Shown here in pieces: positions 37,776 through 47,639 of a stretch of DNA of 64,000 nucleotides. Numbering within the stretch: the stretch's first letter is position 1; each line of letters begins with the position of its first letter. The position numbers and the translations under genes were made by a program. The notes under the pieces were generated by a model. That model made no database searches, was not told where the DNA came from, and saw only the letters and a program-made list of their open reading frames with translations. The stretch covers positions 81,463,928 through 81,527,927 of the forward strand of contig JAVIAB010000041.1 of assembly GCA_032433765.1 (NCBI GenBank), written 5' to 3'. Source of the stretch: Megaustenia siamemsis. Its lineage: Eukaryota > Mollusca > Gastropoda > Stylommatophora > Ariophantidae.

Positions 37776-38944
37776 GTGCGAGAAGTACTCCGCGCCCTCT
37801 GTCACGTCGAGAAGTACTCTGAGCCCTCTGTCACGTCGAGAATTACTCTGAGCCCTCTGTCACGTCGAGAAGTACTCTGAGCACTCTGTCACGTCGAGAA
37901 GTACCCTGAGCCCTCTGTTACGTCGAGAAGTACTCTGACCTCTCTAGCACGTCGAGAAGTACTGTAAGCCCTCTGTCTCGTCGAGCAGTACTCTGAGCCC
38001 TCTGTCTCGTCGAGAAGTAATCTGAGCCCTCTGTCTCGTCGAGAAGTACTCTGAGCCCTCTGTCTCGTCGAGAAGTACTCTGAGCCCTATGTCACGTCGA
38101 GAAGTACTCTGAGCCCTCTGTCTCGTCGAGAAGTACTCTGAGCCCTATGTCACGTCGAGAAGTACTCTGAGCCCTCTGTCACGTCGAGAAGTACTCTGAG
38201 CCCTCTGTCACGTCGAGAAGTACTCTGAGCCCTATGTCACGTCGAGAAGTACTCTGAGCCCTCTGTCTCGTCGAGAAGTACTCTGAGCCCTCTGTCTCGT
38301 CGAGAAGTACTCTGAGCCCTCTGTCTCGTCGAGAAGTACTCTAAGCCCTCTGTCTCGTCGAGAAGTACTCTGAGCTCTCTGTCTCGTCGAGAAGTACTCT
38401 GAGCCCTATGTCACGTCGAGAAGTACTCTGAGCCCTCTGCTCGTCGAGAAGTACTCTGAGCCCTATGTTACGTCGAGAAGTACTCTGAGCCCTATGTCAC
38501 GTCGAGAAGTACTCTAAGCCCTCTGTCTCGTCGAGAAGTACTCTGAGCCCTATGTCACGTCGAGAAATACTCTGAGCCCTCTGTCTCGTCGAGAAGTACT
38601 CTGAGCCCTCTGTCTCGTCGAGAAGTATTCTGAGCCCTTAGTCTCGTCGAGAAGTATTCTGAGCCCTCTGTCTCGTCGAGAAGTATTCTGAGCCCTCTGT
38701 CTCGTCGAGAAGTACTCTGAGCCCTCTGTCTCGTCGAGAAGTACTCTGAGCCCTATGTCACGTCGAGAAGTATTCCGCGCCCTCTGTCACGTCGAGAAGT
38801 ACTCTGAGCCCTATGTCACGTCGAAAAGTACTCTGAGCCCTATGTCATGTCGAGAAGTACTCTGAGCCCTCTGTCACGTCGAGAAGTACTCTGAGCCCTA
38901 TGTCACGTCGAGAAGTACTCTGAGCCCTCTGTCACGTCGAGAAG
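37776..38944. repeat. 29-bp minisatellite directly after the LINE 3' end
   Basis: About 40 copies of a 29-bp unit, cgtcgagaagtactctgagc then cctctgtca. The main variants are ctctgtctcg and ctatgtcacg. The first unit grows out of the sequence just after the LINE stop (gatgtgcgagaagtactccg), so the array was seeded at the insertion's 3' flank. In most units the palindromic segment agtact is present. Confidence 0.94.
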
Positions 38945-39044
38945 CGCTGGAAGGATAAAGACCAAGAATGAGAGAAAGTGCAGGCAGATTACAGGAGTCA
39001 AGAAGTGGGTACATGGGAAGTCCTGGTAGAGAACCTGTTAGAAG
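38945..39044. other. Short unique A/G-rich segment
   Basis: About 100 bp of A/G-rich sequence between two arrays. It resembles a degraded LINE tail, but no motif is clear. Confidence 0.35.
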
Positions 39045-39245
39045 ATGTTAGAAGGGCAATACAGAGAGGGCAAAACTGATACAAGATGTTAGAAGGGCAA
39101 TACAGAGAGGGCAAAACTGATACAAGATGTTAAAAGGGCAATACAAAGAGGGCAAAACTGATACAAGATGTTAGAAGGGCAACACAGAGAGGGAAAAACT
39201 AATATCAGATGTTATAAGGGCAACACAGTGAGGGTAATCTAAATG
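39045..39245. repeat. 41-bp tandem repeat, about 5 copies
   Basis: Units contain gatgttagaagggcaataca then gagagggcaaaactgatac. The last copies are diverged. Confidence 0.85.
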
Positions 39246-39670
39246 TAGACAACATTAGATGTCACAATGACAAGAAATCAACCAAAAATCAACAGTTTAC
39301 TGTTATCATCTATCAGTTATCGGCGTCAGACTGTGATATGAACACCCGCCAGCAAGATGGCATCCCGTGATGTGAGAGACAACCTCAATGTGGCAAAACG
39401 GGACCTAAACAAGTGGGCCACCTCATGGAGATGTGACGCACCTACAACAGCCATCGATGTGGCTTCAAGGCACGAGGAGACCCAGGCTCTAGAGGAGTAA
39501 ATAATTTCACAGAAGGCAGCGAGACAGGTTTGGGAACAACCAGAGAAACACACTTAGTCCAGCCCACAAAATGCAGCTACCGATGACGCTCACGGGGCAC
39601 ATGGATGATAAGACAAGTAGATTCCAACCGGGGACATTTGGTGTTCTAAATGACGCCGTTCTGTCCGCAG
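39246..39670. other. Unique intron 4 segment leading into exon 5
   Basis: About 425 bp of non-repetitive sequence ending in the acceptor gttctgtccgcag. It includes a 47-codon open frame on the + strand (39357-39500, starting MASRDVRDNLNVAKRD) with no similarity I recognise. It is probably a chance frame or a scrap of an old transposon. Confidence 0.45.
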
Positions 39671-39829
39671 GTGTATCTGAACATATCCGTCGGTGCGTCC
39701 ACCTATGACCCGACGTACGAGCAAGACATCAAGACCATCATTGAACTGTCCACCTACTACAGCTGTCGGCTCTTCTATCCTGTTGACCTGGTGGTCGCGT
39801 CCAACAAGAACGGAGATAACTGGAAACAT
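39671..39829 (+). CDS. PGK-like exon 5 (start of the nucleotide-binding domain)
   Basis: The acceptor gtccgcag|gtg and the donor aaacat|gtaaat are both phase 0 (53 codons). It encodes VYLNISVGASTYDPTYEQDI, KTIIELSTYYSCRLFYPVDL and VVASNKNGDNWKH. This aligns with the human PGK segment beginning VLNNMEIGTSLFDEEG and passing LPVDFVTADKFDENA. The PVDxV motif is kept. Overall identity is low, but length and spacing match. The exon is open and codon use is GC-richer than in the surrounding intron. Confidence 0.88.
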
Positions 39830-39869
39830 GTAAATAACATCAGCCAGCCTGGCATGTATTCTATTGTAA

Positions 39870-41128
39870 CGTTTGTTTGTTCATGTTGTTTCTTTGTTCT
39901 TGTTCATTCTTTGTTCTTGTCGATTCTTTGCTCTTGTTCATTCTTTGTTCTTGTTGATTCTTTGTTCATGTTCATTCTTTGTTCTTGTTGATTCTTTGCT
40001 CTTGTTCATTCTTTGTTCTTGTTGATTATTTGTTCTTGTTGATTATTTGTTCTTGTTGATTATTTGTTCTTGTTGATTCTTTGTTCTTGTTGATTATTTG
40101 TTCTTGTTGATTCTTTGTTCATGTTCATTCTTTGTTCTTGTTGATTCTTTGTTCTTGTTGATTATTTGTTCTTGTTGATTATTTGTTCTTGTTGATTATT
40201 TGTTCTTGTTGATTATTTGTTCTTGTTGATTCTTTGTTCTTGTTGATTATTTGTTCTTGTTGATTCTTTGTTCATGTTGATTCTTTGTTCTTGTTGATTA
40301 TTTGTTCATGTTGATTATTTGTTCTTGTTGATTATTTGTTCATGTTGATTATTTGTTCTTGTTGATTCTTTGTTTTTGTTGATTCTTTGTTTTTGTTGAT
40401 TGTTTGTTACTGTTAATTGTTTGTTACTGTTAATTGTTTGTTACTGTTGATTGTTTGTTAATGTTGATTGTTTGTTAATGTTAATTGATTGTTACTGTTA
40501 ATTGTTTGTTATAGTTGAGTGTCTGTTAATGTTAATTGTTTGTTACTGTTAATTGTTTGTTAATGTTAATTGTTTGTTAATGTTGATTGTTTGTTAATGT
40601 TGATTGTTTGTTAATGTTAATTGTTTGTTAATGTTGATTGTTTGTTAATGTTAATTGTTTGTTAATGTTGATTGTTGTTATAGTTGATTGTTTGTTAATG
40701 TTGATTGTTGTTAATGTTGATTGTTGTTATAGTTGATTGTTGTTAATGTTGATTGTTGTTATAGTTGATTGTTGTTAATGTTGATTGTTGTTAATGTTGA
40801 TTGTTGTTATAGTTGATTGTTGTTATAGTTGATTGTTTGTTAATGTTGATTGTTGTTATAGTTAATTGTTTGTTAATGTTGATTGTTTGTTAATGTTGAT
40901 TGTTGTTATAGTTGATTGTTGTTATAGTTGATTGTTGTTATAGTTGATTGTTGTTATAGTTGATTGTTGTTAATGTTGATTGTTTGTTAATGTTGATTGT
41001 TAATGTTGATTGTTGTTAATGTTGATTGTTTGTTAATGTTGATTGTTTGTTAATGTTGATTGTTGTTAATGTTGATTGTTGTTAATGTTGATTGTTGTTA
41101 TAGTTGATTGTTTGTTACTGTTGATTGT
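39870..41128. repeat. Composite 14-18-bp T-rich minisatellite in intron 5
   Basis: Two adjoining sub-arrays. The left (39880-40390) has ttgttcttgttgattattt-type units with ttcatt and ttgatt variants. The right (40390-41128) has ttgttaatgttgattg units with gttatag variants, in 15- to 18-bp lengths. About 75 copies in all. They are T rich on the + strand and lie just after the exon 5 donor. Confidence 0.92.
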
Positions 41129-41365
41129 TAGTTGATTTTGCACGCCGTGAATGTTATTTCTCGTAGCAGACTGATATAAAAGAATAGATTCTATAGCAAA
41201 CATTTGTAGATCACGTGAAGATACATGAGATGTGAGAAGATCCCAGCTTTAGTTACAAACAATTGGCATTTATTTGCAGATATTTCACAACGATTCCACT
41301 TTCTTGTACATGATCCACAACTCAGACATTTGGACACAGTCCCCCAGCAAACAGTGGTAGAGACT
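41129..41365. other. Unique segment inside intron 5
   Basis: About 240 bp of single-copy sequence between two arrays, with no gene or element recognised. Confidence 0.5.
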
Positions 41366-43155
41366 AGCAGAGTTGAGGCGGTTACAGAACTGTAGTAGTA
41401 GGCTACATATAGACCTGACTGAGGGGGTTACAAAACTATAGTAGTAGGCTACATATAGACCTGACTGAGGGGGTTACAAAACTATAGTAGTAGGCTACAT
41501 ATAGACCTGACTGAGGCGGTTACAGAACTGTAGTAGTAGGCTACATATAGACCTGACTGAGGCGGTTACAGAACTGTAGTAGTAGGCTACATATAGACCT
41601 GACTGAGGCGGTTACAGAACTGTAGTAGTAGGCTACATATAGACCTGACTGAGGCGGTTACAAAACTATAGTAGTAGGCTACATATAGACCTGACTGAGG
41701 CGGTTACAGAACTGTAGTAGTAGGCTACATATAGACCTGACTGAGGCGGTTACAGAACTGTAGTAGTAGGCTACATATAGACCTGACTGAGGGGGTTACA
41801 AAACTATAGTAGTAGGCTACATATAGACCTGACTGAGGGGGTTACAAAACTATAGTAGTAGGCTACATATAGACCTGACTGAGGGGGTTACAAAACTATA
41901 GTAGTAGGCTACATATAGACCTGACTGAGGGGGTTACAAAACTATAGTAGTAGGCTACATATAGACCTGACTGAGGGGGTTACAAAACTATAGTAGTGGG
42001 CTACTTATAGACCTGACTGAGGCGGTTACAGAAGTGTAGTAGTAGGCTACATATAGACCTGACTGAGGCGGTTACAGAAGTGTAGTAGTACGCTACATAT
42101 AGACCTGACTGAGGCGGTTACAGAACTATAGCAGTAGTCTACATATAGACCTGACTGAGGCGGTTACAGAAGTGTAGTAGTAGTCTAATTATAGACCTGA
42201 CTGAGGCGGTTACAGAAGTGTAGTAGTAGGCTACATATAGACCTGACTAAGGCGGTTACAGAACTGTAGTAGTAGGCTAGATATAGACCTGACTGAGGGG
42301 GTTACAAAACTATAGTAGTAGGCTACATATAGACCTGACTGAGGGGGTTACAAAACTATAGTAGTAGGCTACATATAGACCTGACTGAGGGGGTTACAAA
42401 ACTATAGTAGTGGGCTACTTATAGACCTGACTGAGGCGGTTACAGAAGTGTAGTAGTAGGCTACATATAGACCTGACTGAGGCGGTTACAGAACTATAGC
42501 AGTAGTCTACTTATAGACCTGACTGAGGCAGTTACAGAACTGTAGTAGTAGGCTACTTATAGACCTGACTGAGGCGGTTACAGAACTGTAGTAGTAGGCT
42601 ACATATAGACCTGACTGAGGCGGTTACAGAACTGTAGTAGTAGGCTACTTATAGACCTGACTGAGGCGGTTACAGAACTGTAGTAGTAGGCTACATATAG
42701 ACCTGACTGAGGCAGTTACAGAACTATAGTAGTGGGCTACATATAGACCTGACTGAGGCGGTTACAGAACTATAGCAGTGGGCTACATATAGACCTGACT
42801 GAGGCAGTTACAGAACTATAGTAGTGGGCTACATATAGACCTGACTGAGGCAGTTACAGAAGTATAGTAGTAGGCTACATACTGCATATAGACCTGACTG
42901 AGGCAGTTACAGAACTATAGCAGTGGGCTACATATAGACCTGACTGAGGCAGTTACAGAAGTATAGTAGTAGGCTACATACTGCATATAGACCTGACTGA
43001 GGCGGTTACAGAACTATAGTAGTGGGCTACATATAGACCTGACTGAGGCGGTTACAGAACTATAGCAGTGGGCTACATATAGACCTGACTGAGGCGGTTA
43101 CAGAACTATAGCAGTGGGCTACATATAGACCTGACTGAGGCGGTTATAGAACTAT
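41366..43155. repeat. 46-bp minisatellite in intron 5
   Basis: About 39 copies of a 46-bp unit: ggctacatatagacctgact, then gaggcggttacagaactg and tagtagta. Two sub-types, one with gaggcggttacagaactg and one with gagggggttacaaaactat, occur in runs, so blocks were copied together. A 7-9 bp insertion (actgcatat) marks two neighbouring units near 42885 and 42980 that share an ancestor. Confidence 0.95.
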
Positions 43156-43159
43156 TGCC

Positions 43160-45958
43160 ACATGGTACTTTATCAACCCTGACAACCATTGACACAACCC
43201 ACATGGTACTTCATCAACCCTGACAACCTTTGACACAACCCACATGGTACTTCATCAACCCTGACAACCTTTGACACAACCCACATGGTAATTCATCGAC
43301 CCTGACAACCTTTGACACAACCCACATGGTACTTCATCAACCCTGACAACCTTTGACACAACCCACATGGTACTTCATCAATTCTGACAACCTTTGACAC
43401 AACCCACATGGTACTTCATCAATTCTGACAACCTTTGACACAACCCACATGGTACTTCATCAATTCTGGCAACCTTTGACACAACCCACATGGTAATTCA
43501 TCAACCCTGACAACCTTTGACACAACCCACATGGTACTTCATCAACCCTGACAATCATTGACACAACCCACATGGTACTTCATCAATTCTGACAACCTTT
43601 GACACAACCCACATGGTACTTCATCAATTCTGACAACCTTTGATACAACCCACATGGTAATTCATTGACCCTGACAACCTTTGATACAACCTACATGGTA
43701 CTTCACCAACCCTAACAATTTTTGACACAACCCACATGGTACTTCATCAACCCTGACAACCTATGACACAACCCACATGGTACTTCATCACCTGACAACC
43801 TATGACACAACCTACATGGTACTTCATCAACCCTGACAACTTATGACACAACCCACATGTACTTCATCAATTCTGACAACCTTTGACACAACCCACATGG
43901 TACTTCATCAATTCTGACAACCTATGACACAACCCACATGGTACTTCATCAACCCTGACAACCTATGACACAACCCACATGATACCCCGCCAACCCTAAC
44001 AACTTGACACAACCCACATGGTACTTCATTAACCCTAACAACTTGACACAACCCACATGGTACTTCACCAACCCTAACAACCTTGACACAACCTACATGG
44101 TACTTCACCAACCCTGACAACCTATGACACAACCCACATGATACCCCACCAACCCTGACAACCTTGACACAGCCCACATGGTACTTCACCAACCCTGACA
44201 ACCTTGACACAACCCACATGGTACTTCACCAACCATAACAACCTTTTTTCACAACCCACACGGTACTTCACCAACCCTAACAACCTTGACACAACCCACA
44301 CGGTACTTCACCAACCCTAACAACCTTTTTTCACAACCCACATGGTACTTCACCAACCCTGACAACCTTGACACAGCCCACATGGTACTTCACCAACCCT
44401 AACAATCTATGACACAACCCACATGATACTTCACCAACCCTAACAACCTTTTTTCACAACCCACACGGTACTTCACCAACCCTAACAACCTTTGACACAA
44501 CACACATGGTACTTCACCAACCCTGACAACCTTGACACAACACACATGGTTCTTCACCAACTCTAACAACCTTTGACACAACACACATGGTACTTCACCA
44601 ACCTTGACAACCTTGACACAACACACATGGTACTTCACCAACCCTAACAACCTTTGACACAACACACATGGTACTTCACCAACCCTAAGAACCTTTGACA
44701 CAACACACATGGTACTTCCACAACCCTAACAACCTTTGACACAACACACATGATACTTCCACAACCCTAACAACCTTTGACACAACACACATGGTACTTC
44801 CACAACCCTAACAACCTTTGACACAACACACATGGTACTTCCACAACCCTAACAACCTTTGACACAAGACACATGGTACTTCCACAACCCTAACAACCTT
44901 GACACAACACACATGGAACTTCACCAACCCTGACAACCTTGACGCAACACACATGGTACTTCACCAACCCTGACAACCTTGACACAACACACATGGTACT
45001 TCACCAACCCTAACAACCTTGACACATCACACATGGTACTTCCCCAACCCTGACAACCTTGACACAACACACATGGTACTTCACCAACCCTAACAACCTT
45101 GACACAACACACATGGTACTTCACCAACCCTAACAACCTTTGACACAACACACATGGTACTTCCACAACCCTAACAACCTTTGACACAACACACATGGTA
45201 CCTCACCAACCCTAACAACCTTTGACACAACACACATGGTACCTCACCAACCCTAACAACCTTTGACACAACCCACATGGTACCTCACCAACCCTAATAA
45301 CCTTGACACAAGCCACATGGTACCTCACCAACCCTAATAACCTTGACACAACCCACATGGTACCTCACCAACCCTAACAACCTTGACACAAGCCACATGG
45401 TACCTCACCAACCCTAACAACCGTGACACAACCCACATGGTACCTCACCAACCCTAACAACCTTGACACAACCCACATGGTACCTCACCAACCCTAACAA
45501 CCTTGACACAACCCACATGGTACCTCACCAACCCTAACAACCTTGACACAACCCACATGGTACCTCACCAACCCTAACAACCGTGACACAACCCACATGG
45601 TACCTCACCAACCCTAACAACCGTGACACAACCCACATGGTACCTCACCAACCCTAACAACCTTTGACACAACACACATGGTACTTCACCAACCCTAATA
45701 ACCTTGACACAAGCCACATGGTACCTCACCAACCCTAACAACCTTGACACAAGCCACATGGTACCTCACCAACCCTAACAACCTTGACACAACCCACATG
45801 GTACCTCACCAACCCTAACAACCTTGACACAACCCACATGGTACCTCACCAACCCTAACAACCTTGACACAACCCACATGGTACCTCACCAACCCTAACA
45901 ACCTTTGACACAACCCACATGGTACCTCACCAACCCTAACAACCCTGACACAAGCCAC
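43160..45958. repeat. 40-41-bp minisatellite ending at the exon 6 acceptor
   Basis: About 68 copies of a unit containing cccacatggtacttcatcaa, then ccctgacaacctttgacaca. Variants are zoned: tcatcaaccctgac on the left, acacacatgg in the middle (44480-45240), ctcaccaaccctaac on the right. The last unit runs straight into the acceptor, ccacatgtttcag|atc, so the branch-site region and pyrimidine tract of exon 6 lie in repeat-derived sequence. Confidence 0.95.
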
Positions 45959-45967
45959 ATGTTTCAG

Positions 45968-46117
45968 ATCAGCATCACGGAGCAAGTGCCAGACAACCAG
46001 ATGGTGATTGACGTGGGCAAGCTCTCCTCCAGCATGTTCGGCCGCCTCATCCAAAAGTCCAAGATGATCTTCTGGGTGGGCGTGGCTGGAATCACGGAAG
46101 TAGAAATAGGATGTAAG
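45968..46117 (+). CDS. PGK-like exon 6 (nucleotide-binding domain, NGPxGVFE motif changed)
   Basis: Fifty codons, phase 0 at both ends; acceptor tgtttcag|atc, donor tgtaag|gtatcg. It encodes ISITEQVPDNQMVIDVGKLS, SSMFGRLIQKSKMIFWVGVA and GITEVEIGCK. It aligns without gaps with the PGK stretch [21 protein letters not shown] when joined to exon 7. The NGPxGVFE motif, which positions the nucleotide and the transferred phosphate, reads VGVAGITE: the G before V and the later G and E are kept, but N, P, V and F are changed. The exon is flanked closely by minisatellites on both sides, with only 9 bp between the left array and the acceptor AG region. Confidence 0.88.
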
Positions 46118-47140
46118 GTATCGGCTCTTGACGTGTCCATGACAAGTCAGTGACATGTAGCAAGGTATCGGCTCTTGACGTGTGTCCATGACAAGTCAGT
46201 GACATGTAGCAAGGTATCGGCTCTTGACGTGTGTCCATGACAAGTCAGTGACATGTAGCAAGGTATCGGCTCTTGACGTGTGTCCATGACAAGTCAGTGA
46301 CATGTAGCAAGGTATCGGCTCTTGACGTGTGTCCATGACAAGTCAGTGACATGTAGCAAGATATCGGCTCTAGACGTGAGTCCATGACAAGTCAGTGACA
46401 TGTAGCAAGGTATCGGCTCTTGACGTGTGTCCATGACAAGTCAGTGACATGTAGCAAGGTATCGGCTCTTGACGTGTGTCCATGACAAGTGAGTGACAGG
46501 TAGCAAGATATCGGCTCTTGACGTGTGTCCATGACAAGTCAGTGACATGTAGCAAGGTATCGGCTCTTGACGTGTGTCCATGACAGTCAGTGACAGGTAG
46601 CAAGATATCGGCTCTTGACGTGTGTCCATGACAAGTCAGTGACAGGTAGCAAGGTATCGGCTCTAGACGTGTGTCCATGACAAGTCAGTGACATGTAGCA
46701 AGGTATCGGCTCTAGACGTGTGTCCATGACAAGTCAGTGACAGGTAGCAAGATATCGGCTCTAGACGTGTGTCCATGACAAGTCAGTGACATGTAGCAAG
46801 ATATCGGCTCTTGACGTGTGTCCATGACAAGTCAGTGACATGTAGCAAGATATCGGCTCTAGACGTGTGTCCATGACAAGTCAGTGACATGTAGCAAGAT
46901 ATGGGCTCTAGACGTGTGTCCATGACAAGTCAGTGACATGTAGCAAGATATGGGCTCTAGACGTGTGTCCATGACAAGTCAGTGACATGTAGCAAGGTAT
47001 CGGCTCTTGACGTGTGTCCATGACAAGTCAGTGACATGTAGCAAGATATGGGCTCTAGACGTGTGTCCATGACAAGTCAGTGACATGTAGCAAGGTATCC
47101 ATCCTTGACGTGTGTCCATGACAAGTCAGTGACATGTAGC
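46118..47140. repeat. 49-bp minisatellite built from the exon 6 donor site
   Basis: About 21 copies of a 49-bp unit starting at the exon 6 donor: gtatcggctcttgacgtgtg, then tccatgacaagtcagtgaca and tgtagcaag. Each unit therefore ends with a version of the last exon bases (tgtagcaag against exon tgtaag) and is followed by gtatcgg. About half of the units keep the gt (caag|gtatcgg). The others read caagatatcgg and have lost it. The first unit is intron 6 itself. Confidence 0.95.
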
Positions 47141-47350
47141 AAGGCCAATCACTGGACAAGTGGAAGACTGCTAGTTAACATATCGCTATTTATATAAGTT
47201 ATCCCAACTAGCGTGACGTTTCAGCTATGGGAGATATACGCGGCTGACATCATTCCACCCACAATCACCTTGGCTAGTCACCTTAGGTTGGGGTTGTTCG
47301 GAGTTCCATCTTACATGCTTCTATCGGTGGCGATGGTGGCTCACTGGGGA
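47141..47350. other. Unique intron 6 segment
   Basis: Single-copy sequence between the 49-bp array and the SINE. No gene seen. Confidence 0.5.
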
Positions 47351-47359
47351 TATGGTAGA

Positions 47360-47629
47360 TCGGGAGCTGCGATAGCTCAGTGGTTAGTGAACTGGAGTAC
47401 AGAGGACAAGGGGTAGGGTTCGATCCAAACCGACGGCTTCCGGTTCACCAGCCTTATTGGGGACCGGTTTTTTTTATGGGAATGTAAAACGGCACGGCGT
47501 AATACCGACCACATTACCCCAAAAATCATGTGCCGAAGGTCTGTAAAAGTTATGGTCAATAACACCATATTCCCTTTAAGTCAATCGGCGGGGGTGGGGG
47601 GTGGGGGGGGCTCTTTCCTTTACTTTTCC
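47360..47629 (+). mobile_element. tRNA-derived SINE with target site duplication
   Basis: The left end has a tRNA-like head: tagctcagtggttag is an RNA polymerase III A box and ggttcgatcc, about 40 bp later, is a B box. It lacks an intact tRNA fold, so it is not a tRNA gene. The body (to about 47580) is followed by a G-rich stretch and a pyrimidine-rich end. The 9-bp sequence tatggtaga flanks the element at 47351-47359 and 47630-47638, the expected target site duplication of a LINE-mobilised insertion. Confidence 0.8.
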
Positions 47630-47639
47630 TATGGTAGAC

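Noticed and set aside
39357..39500. 47-codon frame starting MASRDVRDNLNVAKRD as an extra exon
   Set aside because: No similarity to PGK or to a family I know, no fitting splice pair, and exons 4 and 5 already join in phase without it.
47370..47430. Functional tRNA gene suggested by A and B boxes
   Set aside because: The arms do not pair into a cloverleaf by eye, and the segment is the head of a longer element with target site duplication, so it is a SINE.
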